A stretch of DNA of 64,000 nt from Cerasicoccus maritimus (GTDB lineage Bacteria; Verrucomicrobiota; Verrucomicrobiia; Opitutales; Cerasicoccaceae): positions 31,173-95,172 of the forward strand of contig JAVDPD010000024.1 of assembly GCA_031296935.1 (NCBI GenBank), in the 5' to 3' direction. The position numbers were made by a program, and so were the translations under genes. The notes beneath the pieces were generated by a model. It was not told where the DNA came from. It made no database searches and worked only from the letters and a program-made list of their open reading frames with translations. Positions 1 to 9,228 of this stretch are shown here, one piece after another (positions within the stretch are counted from its first letter, which is position 1; every line of letters starts with the position of its first letter).

Positions 1-1560
1 GGTTCGTAGGAGGCCTTTTTGTCCGGGCTCACGTGGCGTGGCGATTACGAAGAGCACGATGGAAATGAAGAGCACAACGGCGATCATCTTCAGGTAAAAC
101 GGGCTGATCCCGCGTTCCGTTACGTAGAGGTAAGGCCAGTCGTCGGTGGGGATGTCGAGCTTGGTGTTGGTGGTGAGATCGAGGTATTGTTGGGTCTGCT
201 GTTTGCGCATCTCGGGCGCCACGTGGGCAAAGGCCGGGCCAGCCATAAAGGACTGGTTAAAGAGTCGGAATTCGCCCGCATTGATAACGGGAAACTCTCC
301 AAAGGTCTCTGTGATCATCGCGATGATTTTGCTGCTGATGTGGGCATCAGAGACCATGAAGTGTAAGATCAAGCCGCCGTCATCTGCGAGGAGTCGCTTG
401 GCGGATTCGATGGATTCACGGGTGTAAACAAAGTTGTCCAGGCGCACATTGGAGAGCGCGGACAGGCGGGTCATCGAGTCGAGGGTGCCGAAGATGATAA
501 CGTCATATTTTTCCTGACTGTGGTTGAGGAAAGAGCGGGCGTCTTCGGTGTGTGGCGTCACGCGCGGGTCGCTGTATGGTTGGTCCGGGTGGAGCTCCCT
601 ACCATAAGCGAGAATCTGCGGATCTATTTCCACGGCGTCAATGTGATCGACCCCGAGCATGAGCAGCATGGATACGTCGTTACCAGTGCCAGCACCTAGG
701 ACTAGCGCGCGCTTCGGCTTTTGCTTCAGCAAGCTGTAAGGATACTGGAATCCAGCGAATGCCTTGTCAGCATACGCGGAGCTGACGCCCTCTGTGCGCT
801 GTAGGGGGAGCATTACTTGGTGTAGTGAGCCGTTGGTGAGCACCGGACGCCCGAGCACCTGCCCGTTGTCTGCGTTTTGCTCATAAGTTTGCAGAGCATA
901 GTAGGGGCTGTAGGCATCTGCGGTTTCAGCCTTTATAACCACCAGCACGATCACCGCAACCAGCGCCGCGTAGATGCCTTGCTTCGCATACTGGCGGTGT
1001 AGGAGCAGTGCGACCGGTGTCATGGCCAGTGTGAACCAAAGCCAAGGAAACGTCTGCCAAAGCGAGAGCAGGGTAAACAGGACCACGCCGATCAGTGAGC
1101 CCCCAAGGTCGAACGCATAGCCAATAAGCGTCTGGTTGGCTTTCTGGCACTCATCGAGAATTTTGCCCACGGCCTGACCCAACGGCATAAAGACGATGGC
1201 AACGAGTAGGAAAATGATACCAAGTGGCGCCAGGATGTTGTTGATGACGGGGGCGTCCTCGGGGAGGTTGTAATATAGCAGCCAAAAGTGCTCGCTGCTG
1301 CCCTTGGCGGTGAAGGCTATGTGGCTGCCCAGGCTCACGAGAACGGTCAGCAGCAGCAGGCCGACGGGGAACAACCAAAACAGCGAACGCTTCGACTGGC
1401 GCAGGCAGCCCAAGCCCATGCCGAAAAAGGCGGCAATGAGCACCAGGTTGGGAAAATAGGCGGCTATGCGAATTTGCGCTGCGATCCAACGGATTAGCGT
1501 AAGTTCGAGCATGAGCACCGAAAACGTAAGTAATAGCAGGGTGAGCTGGCGTTGCTTCAT
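1..1560 (-). CDS. Membrane protein with spermidine-synthase-like methyltransferase domain (3' end cut by window edge)
   Basis: An open frame of 520 codons starts at ATG 1560 and has no stop before the left edge, so the C-terminus is missing. The N-terminal half is hydrophobic, with about six to eight membrane segments. It is followed by a Rossmann-type SAM-binding motif (VLGAGTGNDVS, near residue 285) and the acidic end of the next strand (AVEID). Another hydrophobic segment begins near residue 495. This order resembles the membrane-bound spermidine synthase-like family. In true aminopropyltransferases the stretch after YDVII carries a catalytic Asp (DxxDP). Here it reads YDVIIFGTLDS, with Gly at that place, so polyamine synthesis is doubtful. 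The substrate is unknown. The gene stands alone, with about 200 bp to the next gene upstream. Confidence 0.82.
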   Translation of the reverse strand, partial: MKQRQLTLLLLTFSVLMLELTLIRWIAAQIRIAAYFPNLVLIAAFFGMGLGCLRQSKRSLFWLFPVGLLLLTVLVSLGSHIAFTAKGSSEHFWLLYYNLPEDAPVINNILAPLGIIFLLVAIVFMPLGQAVGKILDECQKANQTLIGYAFDLGGSLIGVVLFTLLSLWQTFPWLWFTLAMTPVALLLHRQYAKQGIYAALVAVIVLVVIKAETADAYSPYYALQTYEQNADNGQVLGRPVLTNGSLHQVMLPLQRTEGVSSAYADKAFAGFQYPYSLLKQKPKRALVLGAGTGNDVSMLLMLGVDHIDAVEIDPQILAYGRELHPDQPYSDPRVTPHTEDARSFLNHSQEKYDVIIFGTLDSMTRLSALSNVRLDNFVYTRESIESAKRLLADDGGLILHFMVSDAHISSKIIAMITETFGEFPVINAGEFRLFNQSFMAGPAFAHVAPEMRKQQTQQYLDLTTNTKLDIPTDDWPYLYVTERGISPFYLKMIAVVLFISIVLFVIATPREPGQKGLLRT

Positions 1561-1763
1561 TGTAAAGTGATGACGTTCAATTTAATGAAGGGGTCAACGT
1601 CTATGCTCAATTGACCGATTGGTCTAACTGAATTTTGACAGCCTTTGACATATCTTCGACTGCTCCAATCAAATGCCTGCAAGGAGGAATTTGCCTTCTC
1701 GGGCTACGGCTGTCTGCCAAAAGGTTTGCCGTGCAAAAATCTGCCGGTCCAGCGGAATGCTGG

Positions 1764-2540
1764 CTAGCTTTTGCCGCCGCGGATGAGGCGGGAGACGGCC
1801 TTGGAGCCAGCTTCCTTGCGGGCTTGGTCAAGGGCCTTGCGCAGGTGTTTGGGATCGCGTTTTTCAGCGGGGCCGATGTCATCCAGGCTGGTGGGTAAAT
1901 CTTCGTCTGGCTCGCCGTAGTCGTGCTCGTCGGGCTCCTCGATCACAGGTGCTTTTTGAATGCGGAAAGGGGGCTTGCTCTTGGGCTTGGATGGTGCGGA
2001 TTCAGCAATCGGCTCGGGATCTTCAGGGGACACGCCGGAAGTCGTTGGCTGGGAGGGGCCGCGACCCACGAGGGCAGCACCGGTCGGCCCGAATTTCAAT
2101 GCTTGTGGCTTGGTTTCTTCGATCGGCGTTTCGGCCTTGGGCTGCTTGGTGACTGTGCCTACGCCGAGATCATCTTCGTCTTCGGTAAAACGCGAGTAGC
2201 GACTCTGGGCGATGCGGGCAGATTCAGGCGCGCCACCGCCATTGAGCTCCAGTTCGGCGAGGCGGAATTCCAGCTTGAGGACTTTGTTGCGGACTTCGGC
2301 GTAATCGCCGCTCCCGCCACCTTTGGCGTTGACGACAAACTCCACGACGAAAGGAGCACAGGCTAGCACCGCGCCACTGACAATGGAAATTACGACCCAG
2401 GCCATCGCCAAGGGCGATAGCGGAGCGCCTTGCGAGAAGGCCAGCGCAATGCCGGTTCCGACGAGGAGTACATCGCCTAACCAGAACGGCCACTTCGGAA
2501 TGTGGCGTTTTGGTGTCGGCAGGAAAGAGTCACTGGGCAT
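1764..2540 (-). CDS. Hypothetical membrane protein with two N-terminal TM segments
   Basis: I do not recognise the family. The frame is open further upstream, to a GTG at 2726, but that extra part is rich in Cys and low-quality sequence. I chose ATG 2540 (MPSDSFLPTPKRH), which has GGAGG about 13 bases before it; 258 residues. Two hydrophobic segments (about residues 18-38 and 45-70) are followed by a long soluble part rich in Glu, Pro, Lys and Ser, including a short stretch that may form a coiled coil (EVRNKVLKLEFRLAELE). The C-terminus is basic (RKEAGSKAVSRLIRGGKS). This is probably an inner-membrane protein with a cytoplasmic tail. No function can be assigned from sequence or neighbours. 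Confidence 0.7.
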   Translation of the reverse strand: MPSDSFLPTPKRHIPKWPFWLGDVLLVGTGIALAFSQGAPLSPLAMAWVVISIVSGAVLACAPFVVEFVVNAKGGGSGDYAEVRNKVLKLEFRLAELELNGGGAPESARIAQSRYSRFTEDEDDLGVGTVTKQPKAETPIEETKPQALKFGPTGAALVGRGPSQPTTSGVSPEDPEPIAESAPSKPKSKPPFRIQKAPVIEEPDEHDYGEPDEDLPTSLDDIGPAEKRDPKHLRKALDQARKEAGSKAVSRLIRGGKS

Positions 2541-2591
2541 GCAGGTTGAATAAGTCCTCCACTTCACACATGGCAATGATTTTCCCAACCT

Positions 2592-2632
2592 GCGTCCCGC
2601 TGGACAGACACTTTTAGGCAACGTGCAGTTGC
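2592..2632. repeat. Dispersed intergenic repeat, copy 1
   Basis: The 14-mer GCGTCCCGCTGGAC is followed after 12 bases by a small hairpin (GCAAC GTGCA GTTGC). The same 14-mer, again followed by a hairpin, occurs at 46004-46042. The repeat lies in the upstream region of the gene starting at 2540. Confidence 0.4.
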
Positions 2633-2703
2633 ATCCATTGGTTTGTGATTGGGGTAAATGCTGGAGAGGCATTTCTGCTGAAGACGAATTTCTATATGCA
2701 AAA

Positions 2704-2733
2704 ATCACCAGTGGCAGCATGCCCACTGGTGAT
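2704..2733 (-). terminator. Rho-independent terminator of the PEP-CTERM gene
   Basis: A perfect 11-bp stem (ATCACCAGTGG / CCACTGGTGAT) with an 8-base loop lies 27 bp after the stop of the minus-strand gene and is followed on that strand by TTTTTGC. Confidence 0.8.
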
Positions 2734-2759
2734 CTGGTGCAACGAGATGTGAGAAAAGT

Positions 2760-3596
2760 TTATTTGCGGCGGCGGATGTAAAGCAGGCCGAGCGTCGCGG
2801 TGCCGAGCAGCATGGCATAGTGGCCGGGCTCGGGAACCGTAGCTGGCGTGACATCGGCCCAGCTCGTGCCCACACGAATTTCGTCCACGTTAAAGCCGGG
2901 TGTTGCCGAGTATTGTTTGTCCAGCAGAAGGGTCGCAATGTCTGCGGCGTAGCCACCGGCATCTGAGAGGGTTACCGTTGGCGCGGTTTCTGTGCCGAAG
3001 CTGGAGCTGTCCGGGTTCACCCAGAGGCTGCCAGAGCCGCTTAGTCCACCCTCGGGGGTGTAGGCGACGACTATGAAGTAGGTCGTGTTGGCCAGATACT
3101 CGGTGGTGTCGACCACGGCTCCGCCGCCGATGCCTTTATTGGAGGCATCAAAGCCAATATTAAAGGCGCTGGAATTGTCGGCGTCCAGGGCAACGCTGAA
3201 TGCGCCCACTTGCTTGGTGGTCCCGGTGCTCAGTGTTAATATCGGGCCGTTGGTGCTGGATGTCGCAAGGCTGGACAGGTCGGTAAGTTCGAACAGGAAC
3301 GAATAATAGACGGTGTCGCCAGTTGAGCTGCCGGTGGGGGTGAAGCTGAGCCCGTAGGTTACATTACCACCCGCCGTGAGGCTGAACTTGTTGTCTTGAG
3401 ATGGCTCTAAGCCGCTGGGGGAGGTTAACGAGCCACTGGTCACTGCATCAGTGCTGGAGGAGCCCGCGAGGATTGGCATGTTGCTGGGAACCGTAGTGCC
3501 AGCAATGTCGTCAAAGGGTTCGTAGGCGAGGAGCACACCGTGGCTCTGTGATGCGCCGAAAGCGAGGAGTGAAAGGATACTGATGTAGGTTTTCAT
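2760..3596 (-). CDS. PEP-CTERM sorting domain protein
   Basis: 278 residues. It has an N-terminal signal peptide (MKTYISILSLLAFGASQSHG) and ends in a PEP-CTERM sorting signal: VPEPGHY, a hydrophobic helix and a basic tail (RRRK). PEP-CTERM proteins are exported and processed by an exosortase, which is not in this window. The middle is rich in Ser, Thr, Gly and Ala, with a lectin-like beta-sandwich feel (FDASNKGIGGG, YFIVVAYTPEGG, LWVNPD), as in many secreted LamG/concanavalin-like proteins; this is a loose similarity only. The gene is monocistronic with its own terminator. The role is unknown, probably at the cell surface or in matrix. Confidence 0.85.
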   Translation of the reverse strand: MKTYISILSLLAFGASQSHGVLLAYEPFDDIAGTTVPSNMPILAGSSSTDAVTSGSLTSPSGLEPSQDNKFSLTAGGNVTYGLSFTPTGSSTGDTVYYSFLFELTDLSSLATSSTNGPILTLSTGTTKQVGAFSVALDADNSSAFNIGFDASNKGIGGGAVVDTTEYLANTTYFIVVAYTPEGGLSGSGSLWVNPDSSSFGTETAPTVTLSDAGGYAADIATLLLDKQYSATPGFNVDEIRVGTSWADVTPATVPEPGHYAMLLGTATLGLLYIRRRK

Positions 3597-3887
3597 GATG
3601 CTGGTGTTAGGGGTGAACTAGGGCTGGCAAGCCTTTGATTTCTGTGTCTACGTATTTTTCAGTTTAGCCTATCCGTTCCCTGTTGGTGGACAAATCTATA
3701 GAGATTCACTGCTCATGGCAACGCATACACTTTTCTGTGTGCACGTATGTTTAGGGCACTTTCATCTAACTTGGCCGATTAGGGCGCAGTGATTTTTCAG
3801 AAACTGTTTAGCTTTTCAACTGTCATAAATTCTATAGCCTTACCCCTTTGGCGCATTCGCGCATCCGTATCGAATTTCCCATAAACC

Positions 3888-4760
3888 ATGAATCCTTTAG
3901 CCTTGTTTGCCAAGAAGCGTGCGCAGTCCCGGCAATCCCGCTTGGCGATCCACACCATTTCGCTCGATGTGAAAGGGGTGGAGAATAAGTTGCGTGCAAT
4001 TTCTGAAGCTGGTTTTGCTGGTGTCTCCTTGTGGCGTCAGGATGTGATGGAGAAGGGGCCGACTGAGATTCGTAAATTGCTCAAGGAATACAATCTCGCA
4101 CCGGCGTCCTATTGTCGGGGTGGCTTCTTTGCCGCCGAGGATCCTAATGAGCGTCGCTCGGCGATTTATGACACCGAGCGTTGCATTGACGAGGCGGAGG
4201 CCATCGGCGCCTCCGCTGTGTTGATCATCCCGGGCGCCGATCCACATCAGTCCTTGGAGGTTAGTCGCCAGCAGGTGTGTGAAGCGCTGGAAAAACTCAT
4301 CCCGTATGCCGAGAAGAAGCATGTGCGCTTGGCGCTCGAAGCCCAGCACCCAATGCAGGCGGATGAACGCGGCTGCATCAACACCCTGCGCGAAGCCAAT
4401 GACCTCGTGGAGCAACTGGGGTCGACTTATCTTGGTGTTTGTGTGGACGCCTACCAGCAGTGGTGGGACTCCACGCTTGGCGATGAAATTGCCCGCGCTG
4501 GGGAGAATGATAAACTTTTTTGCTACCACGTGGCTGATTGGAAAACGCCGACGGTGGACTTCCTCAACGACCGTGGCATTCCGGGCGAGGGCTGCATCGA
4601 GCTGCGCCGCATCACGCAGCAGATGGAAGACGCTGGCTACGATGGCCTGATCGAGGTCGAAGTCTTTTCCAATCGTTGGTCGCAGGACAATCCCGGCCAT
4701 TTCCTCAACGAGGTAAAGTTCGCCTGCCGCGACTACCTGGAGTCACCGGCGCAGCAGTAG
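3888..4760 (+). CDS. Sugar phosphate isomerase/epimerase family protein (TIM barrel)
   Basis: 290 residues from ATG 3888. The sequence fits the xylose isomerase-like TIM barrel (AP endonuclease 2 fold). Likely divalent metal ligands sit at the expected strand ends: Glu in LALEAQHP, Asp in VCVDAYQQWW, His in CYHVADW and Glu in IEVEVFS. Family members act on sugars or inositol derivatives, and the substrate cannot be told from sequence. There is no signal peptide, so it is cytosolic. About 290 bp without a gene precede it and a shared hairpin terminator follows. It is not clearly in an operon. Confidence 0.85.
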   Translation: MNPLALFAKKRAQSRQSRLAIHTISLDVKGVENKLRAISEAGFAGVSLWRQDVMEKGPTEIRKLLKEYNLAPASYCRGGFFAAEDPNERRSAIYDTERCIDEAEAIGASAVLIIPGADPHQSLEVSRQQVCEALEKLIPYAEKKHVRLALEAQHPMQADERGCINTLREANDLVEQLGSTYLGVCVDAYQQWWDSTLGDEIARAGENDKLFCYHVADWKTPTVDFLNDRGIPGEGCIELRRITQQMEDAGYDGLIEVEVFSNRWSQDNPGHFLNEVKFACRDYLESPAQQ

Positions 4761-4876
4761 TCTCGTTGCCGAATTTTTAGAGATAACAGAAAGATCGGGA
4801 AGACCGGAACGTTGTATGGGCGAGGCCCATGCTTCCCGTTCTTCCTGTTTCATAACGCCCCCCCAAGCGCGCACAA

Positions 4877-4907
4877 AAAAGCCCGGTCCTTGGTGAACCG
4901 GGCTTTT
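4877..4907. terminator. Bidirectional terminator between sugar isomerase gene and pilC
   Basis: An 11-bp perfect stem (AAAAGCCCGGT / ACCGGGCTTTT) with a 9-base loop lies between two converging genes. A-tracts and T-tracts flank it so it can work in both directions. A weakly related hairpin with the same CCTTGGTG loop follows leuC at 46089-46120. Confidence 0.85.
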
Positions 4908-4930
4908 CGTTGAAATGGTTTTCGGAACCT

Positions 4931-6202
4931 TTAGGTGAGGTTTTGAATGATGGAGATAATCGGCAGGAACAGCGCGATAACGATGGTGCCGACGATGACC
5001 GCGAGGAAGATAATCATGATTGGCTCGATGATGGAGGTGATCGAGTTCACGGCGTTGTCCACGTCTTCGTCGTAGTTGTCCGCAATGCGGTTAAGCATTT
5101 CGGCGAGCTCACCAGTTTCTTCACCGACGTCGATCATACTGGTGACCATGGTTGGGAAGATCTTCTGCTGCTCGAGCGGGGTGGCGAGGCTTTCACCGTC
5201 ACGCACGCGGTCGTGCACCTTGTTGAGCGCCGCGGCGATGCGGCTGTTGCCGATGACGTCGCGGGTAATATTCAAGGATTGCAGGATCGGCACACCGGAA
5301 GAGAGCAGGGTGCCGAAGGTGCGGGTAAAGCGGGAGATCGCGGCCTTGCTGACGAGCTCACCCACCTTTGGAGTGTTGAGCGCGAGCCAGTCTTTGGCTT
5401 TTTGCCCGGGACCGGTGCCGATCAGGAAGCGGAAGACAAAGAAGAGGACGACGAACGCGCCGAACTTGATAAGGCCGTCCACGAAGCCCGTGGGCTTCAC
5501 CAGGTTACCTGCGCCAATAACGAATTCCGTCAACGCTGGCATAGATTTGCCCTTGAGCATCGTTTCGAAAATTTCCTGGAACTTCGGCACGATGAACATG
5601 AGCAGACCCATCACAATGATGAACGCGACCGAGATAATAACGATCGGGTAAATCATGGCGGACTTGATCTTCTTGCGGGTCTTCAGGTCCTTTTCCATGA
5701 ATTTCGCCAAACGGGTCAGCACGACGTCAAGCACGCCACCAGCCTCACCGGCCTTGATCATGTTGACGAAGAGTGGCTTGAAAATCTTGGGGTGCTGGGC
5801 GAGGCCGTCCGAGAAGTTGTTACCAGAGCGGACGTTGTCGGCAATTTGCACGAGCACGTCCTTAAAGCGCGGATTCTTCTCCTGTCGAATCATCACCTCA
5901 AGGCTACGCAGCAGTGGCAGGCCTGCTTGGAGCAGGGTGGCCATCTGGCGGGTGAAGATTGTGAGCTCTTCCTGATTGATCACAGCGCCGAAGCTAAAGC
6001 CGCCCCCCTTCTTTCCACTGCTTTGGGAGGCGCTGGTGGCTCGACGGGACTTTTTTCCTGAGTCGGCTTGCTTGGAAATGTTGCTGACCATCAGCCCCAT
6101 ACCCGAAAGCTTGCTCTGTGCATCATCTTCAGAGGCTGCGTCGATAGAGCCAGTTTTTTGTTTTCCGGATGGATCGATTGCGGTGTAGCTGAATTTGGCC
6201 AT
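4931..6202 (-). CDS. pilC: Type IV pilus inner-membrane platform protein PilC
   Basis: 423 residues, ATG 6202. The protein has the two tandem GspF/PilC domains typical of the family, with characteristic stretches such as [20 protein letters not shown] in the first and [19 protein letters not shown] in the second, and three membrane segments (about 185-215, 235-260, and the C-terminal helix [20 protein letters not shown]). PilC anchors the PilB and PilT motors in the inner membrane. It is the last gene of the minus-strand order pilB-like, pilT, pilB, pilC, 121 bp after pilB, and is followed by a strong terminator. Length is normal for the family. Confidence 0.95.
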   Translation of the reverse strand: MAKFSYTAIDPSGKQKTGSIDAASEDDAQSKLSGMGLMVSNISKQADSGKKSRRATSASQSSGKKGGGFSFGAVINQEELTIFTRQMATLLQAGLPLLRSLEVMIRQEKNPRFKDVLVQIADNVRSGNNFSDGLAQHPKIFKPLFVNMIKAGEAGGVLDVVLTRLAKFMEKDLKTRKKIKSAMIYPIVIISVAFIIVMGLLMFIVPKFQEIFETMLKGKSMPALTEFVIGAGNLVKPTGFVDGLIKFGAFVVLFFVFRFLIGTGPGQKAKDWLALNTPKVGELVSKAAISRFTRTFGTLLSSGVPILQSLNITRDVIGNSRIAAALNKVHDRVRDGESLATPLEQQKIFPTMVTSMIDVGEETGELAEMLNRIADNYDEDVDNAVNSITSIIEPIMIIFLAVIVGTIVIALFLPIISIIQNLT

Positions 6203-6323
6203 GGGGTCTTAAGCAGGTGTCAGATATTAGAAAGCGTTTAAATTGCGGTTCAGGTGAAGAAGAGACAATGCAAATTTACGCGTTTGAGGCGCGTAAATTT
6301 GGAAAATGCGGCATTTCGGGCCG

Positions 6324-8018
6324 TTAGGTATACTTTAACACTTCCTCGATGGTGGTTGCGCCGTCAAAAATTGCACGTAGCCCATCATCGCGCAAAGTGC
6401 GCATCCCTTGTTCTAGGGCTTTTTGCTTCAGCACGAGTGTTGGCGCCTTCTCAGTGATGAGGTCGCGGATGCTGTCAGTGATCATCATCATCTCAAAGAG
6501 ACCTTGACGACCGCGGTAACCGGTTTGGCTACACTCGGCGCAACCCTTGCCGTAGTAGAATTGCTTGTCGGCGATTTCAAGCGGGTCGATGCCGAGGACG
6601 TCGATCAGCTCGGCGTCGGGCTCGTAGGCGGTGCGGCAGCTAGGGCAGATGCGGCGCACGAGGCGCTGGCCAAGGACGCCTTCGAGCGAGGCGGAAATGA
6701 GGAACGGCTCGAGGCCCATGTCGATCATACGGGTCACGGCGCCGGGGGCGTCGTTGGTGTGGAGCGTGGAGAGCACCACGTGACCAGTGAGCGATGCCTG
6801 CACCGCGATCTGGGCGGTTTCGAGGTCACGAATCTCACCGACCATGATCTTGTCCGGGTCTTGACGCAGGAAGGAGCGCAGCGTGGCGGCGAAGTTGAGG
6901 CCCACTGCGTGGTTAATGGCCACCTGCATGATGCCGTCGATCTCGTACTCCACGGGGTCTTCGGCGGTGAGGATCTTGGTGTCGACCTTGTTCACTTCGC
7001 GCAGCGCGGAGTAAAGCGTGGTCGTCTTGCCAGAACCGGTCGGGCCAGTGACAATGAAAATGCCGTTCGGGCGGGCCACCAAGCCACGGATCGACTGCAT
7101 GATGTCGTCCGGCATGGAGAGATTTTCCAGGTCGAGGTTGACCACGGACTTGTCCAGAACGCGCAAAACCACCGATTCGCCGAACTGCGTGGGCAGGGTC
7201 GATACGCGAAGGTCAACCGGGCGGCCGGCGATGGTCATTTTAATACGACCGTCCTGCGGGATACGGCGCTCCGCGATATTCAGGCTGGAAAGCACCTTGA
7301 TACGGGAAATGACCGGGATCGCCAGGTTGGAGGGCGGGGGGGCCATTTCATACAGCGCGCCGTCAATACGGTAACGGATGCGGAACTGCGTTTCGAAGGG
7401 CTCAAAGTGGATGTCGGACGCCTTGTCGCGGATGGCCTGCTGGAGCACGAGGTTCACGAAACGAATAATCGGCGTTTCGTTGGCCATGTTGGTTAGCTCG
7501 CTGGCGGAGATTTCGCCGCTGGTGTCGATCTCCGCTTCGGAGGAGCGGATTTCGTCGAGCAGGTCGTCGATGGAGGAGTCTTCGCTGCCGTAGTGCTGGA
7601 CAATGAGGTTATCCAGGCTATCGGGATCGGTGACGACGAGGTTGACGTCCTTGCTGAGTGAGAACGTGAGGTCGTCAATGATGCTATTGTTAAAGGGGTC
7701 TTTGGCGAGGAGGTCGATGGAGTGGTCGTCCACGCGCAGCGGGAGCACGGCATACATGCGGGCCACGGACGGCTTCACGGACTCCACGATGTCCTGTTCG
7801 ATGCGCTCGGGGAGCGTGTCCAGGTATTCGTATTGCAGGTAGTCGGCGACGAGCTGGAGCAACTCTTCGCGCTGGATGAGCTCGGAGTCGATGGCTTCCT
7901 CGGCGAGGGCCTTGCCAGTGTTGATGTGCGCCTGGTTCAGGTCGTCCAGTTGGGGGGCGTCGATCAGGTCGCTCTCCTGCAGGATCTCGTAAATGGTGTC
8001 GTTGTGGTCTTCAAACAT
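6324..8018 (-). CDS. pilB: Type IV pilus assembly / type II secretion ATPase (PilB/GspE family)
   Basis: 564 residues, ATG 8018. An N-terminal MshEN-like domain is followed by the hexameric secretion ATPase core: Walker [16 protein letters not shown] near residue 326, an Asp box ([14 protein letters not shown]), Walker B ([13 protein letters not shown]) and a His box ([15 protein letters not shown]). A four-Cys metal site (CPSC...CAEC) lies near residues 460-495, as usual in PilB. This is the extension motor that powers pilin assembly. It is 24 bp downstream of pilT and sits before pilC, so they are very likely co-transcribed. The same operon holds a second PilB-type ATPase at 9229-10962. Confidence 0.94.
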   Translation of the reverse strand: MFEDHNDTIYEILQESDLIDAPQLDDLNQAHINTGKALAEEAIDSELIQREELLQLVADYLQYEYLDTLPERIEQDIVESVKPSVARMYAVLPLRVDDHSIDLLAKDPFNNSIIDDLTFSLSKDVNLVVTDPDSLDNLIVQHYGSEDSSIDDLLDEIRSSEAEIDTSGEISASELTNMANETPIIRFVNLVLQQAIRDKASDIHFEPFETQFRIRYRIDGALYEMAPPPSNLAIPVISRIKVLSSLNIAERRIPQDGRIKMTIAGRPVDLRVSTLPTQFGESVVLRVLDKSVVNLDLENLSMPDDIMQSIRGLVARPNGIFIVTGPTGSGKTTTLYSALREVNKVDTKILTAEDPVEYEIDGIMQVAINHAVGLNFAATLRSFLRQDPDKIMVGEIRDLETAQIAVQASLTGHVVLSTLHTNDAPGAVTRMIDMGLEPFLISASLEGVLGQRLVRRICPSCRTAYEPDAELIDVLGIDPLEIADKQFYYGKGCAECSQTGYRGRQGLFEMMMITDSIRDLITEKAPTLVLKQKALEQGMRTLRDDGLRAIFDGATTIEEVLKYT

Positions 8019-8042
8019 GGGTAAGCAACAAAAGAGGCGATG

Positions 8043-9119
8043 TTAACGTTGCTGCGCGGCCATTGAGGCGACTTTCTGGCGCATTTCGTCGGGCAATTGA
8101 GATTTTTCGATGCAGGTTTCGCCCGTAATGAACCCGCGGTTGAAAAGGCTGAGGAGGTGGGCGTCGAGGGAGATCATTCCCAGGTTGGCCCCCGTTTGGA
8201 TGTCGGAATTGATGCGGTAGGTCTTGTTTTCGCGGATGAGCGCGGAAATCGAGTCCGTGGTGACCATGATTTCGTAGCTGGCGATGCGGCCACCGCCAAT
8301 TTTTCGGCAGAGCACCTGCGAAATGACCGAAACGATGGACGAGGCTAACTGCGTGCGGATCTGGTCCTTGGTTTCGGCCGGGAAGGCGTCGACAATACGG
8401 TCAACCGTGCGCGCGGCCCCGGTGGTGTGCAGGGTGCCGAAGACGAGGTGACCAGTTTCCGCCGCGGAGACCGCCGCTTCAATGGTCTCCAGGTCGCGCA
8501 TTTCCCCGACGAGAATGATGTCCGGGTCTTGGCGAAGTGCGCCGCGGATGGCGTCGGCAAAACTGGGCACGTCCACGCCGACTTCGCGCTGGGTGACGAT
8601 GCAGCGTTTGTGGTCGTGGTAGTATTCGATCGGGTCTTCGATCGTGATAATGTGGCCGTCGATGTTCTCGTTGATCCAGTTGATCATCGAGGCCAGCGTG
8701 GTGGACTTACCGGAGCCGGTCGGGCCGGTCACGAGGATGAGTCCGCGCGGGCGGGTGAGGAGGTCTTTTACTTTGTCGGGCAGGCCAATCTCACGCAGGC
8801 CGAACAGCTTGTTCGGAATTTGGCGGAGCACCATGCCGTAGTTGCCCTTGGCTTTCATGACCGACACGCGGAAGCGCGCCTTGTCCATAAAGGCAAAACC
8901 GAAGTCGGCGCCACCAATGGTTTTGAGCTTTTGCTGGTGGGCGTCCGAAGTGATGGCCTCCATGAGCGCCTCGGTGTCTTGAGGCTCCAGGTCGGGGCCA
9001 TCGACGGGCACCATCGAGCCGCCAGTGCGCAGGGTGGGGGGCTGGCCGACTTGAATGTGGAGGTCCGATGCGCCTTCGTCGCACATCAGATTGAGCAATT
9101 CATTCATTTCGTAGCTCAT
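8043..9119 (-). CDS. pilT: Type IV pilus retraction ATPase PilT
   Basis: 358 residues, ATG 9119. PilT hallmarks are present: Walker [16 protein letters not shown] near residue 132, [21 protein letters not shown], Walker [13 protein letters not shown], and the AIRENKT-like motif, here [13 protein letters not shown], that is needed for retraction in known PilT proteins. It lacks the N-terminal MshEN domain and the Cys motif of PilB, as expected. It disassembles the pilus and drives twitching motility. It sits between the two PilB-type genes, which suggests one operon for extension and retraction. Confidence 0.95.
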   Translation of the reverse strand: MSYEMNELLNLMCDEGASDLHIQVGQPPTLRTGGSMVPVDGPDLEPQDTEALMEAITSDAHQQKLKTIGGADFGFAFMDKARFRVSVMKAKGNYGMVLRQIPNKLFGLREIGLPDKVKDLLTRPRGLILVTGPTGSGKSTTLASMINWINENIDGHIITIEDPIEYYHDHKRCIVTQREVGVDVPSFADAIRGALRQDPDIILVGEMRDLETIEAAVSAAETGHLVFGTLHTTGAARTVDRIVDAFPAETKDQIRTQLASSIVSVISQVLCRKIGGGRIASYEIMVTTDSISALIRENKTYRINSDIQTGANLGMISLDAHLLSLFNRGFITGETCIEKSQLPDEMRQKVASMAAQQR

Positions 9120-9130
9120 GGGCGTCCTTT

Positions 9131-9227
9131 GGAATTCAAAATTATAAATGCAAAATGCAAAAAATTAACCGTAGCCATTCTGGCGCCTGTTCTGTTTTTG
9201 AATTTTGAATTCTGCATTTTGCATTTC
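9131..9227. repeat. AT-rich modular inverted repeat between pilB-like gene and pilT
   Basis: Two words, GAATTCAAAATT and AATGCAAAATGCA, occur on the left arm in that order and again, inverted, on the right arm (9195-9227) in swapped order, around a 30-base non-repetitive centre. The right arm abuts the stop codon of the upstream gene. It is probably a small dispersed intergenic element; it could also affect mRNA processing between the two genes. Confidence 0.55.
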
Positions 9228-9228
9228 T

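Noticed and set aside
3897-4700. A 267-codon minus-strand frame over the first sugar isomerase
   Set aside because: Antisense shadow; the plus-strand frame has all family motifs.
4816-4830. Hairpin ATGGGC GAG GCCCAT after the first isomerase gene as terminator
   Set aside because: The stem is 6 bp and no T-run follows; the hairpin at 4877 is the better terminator.
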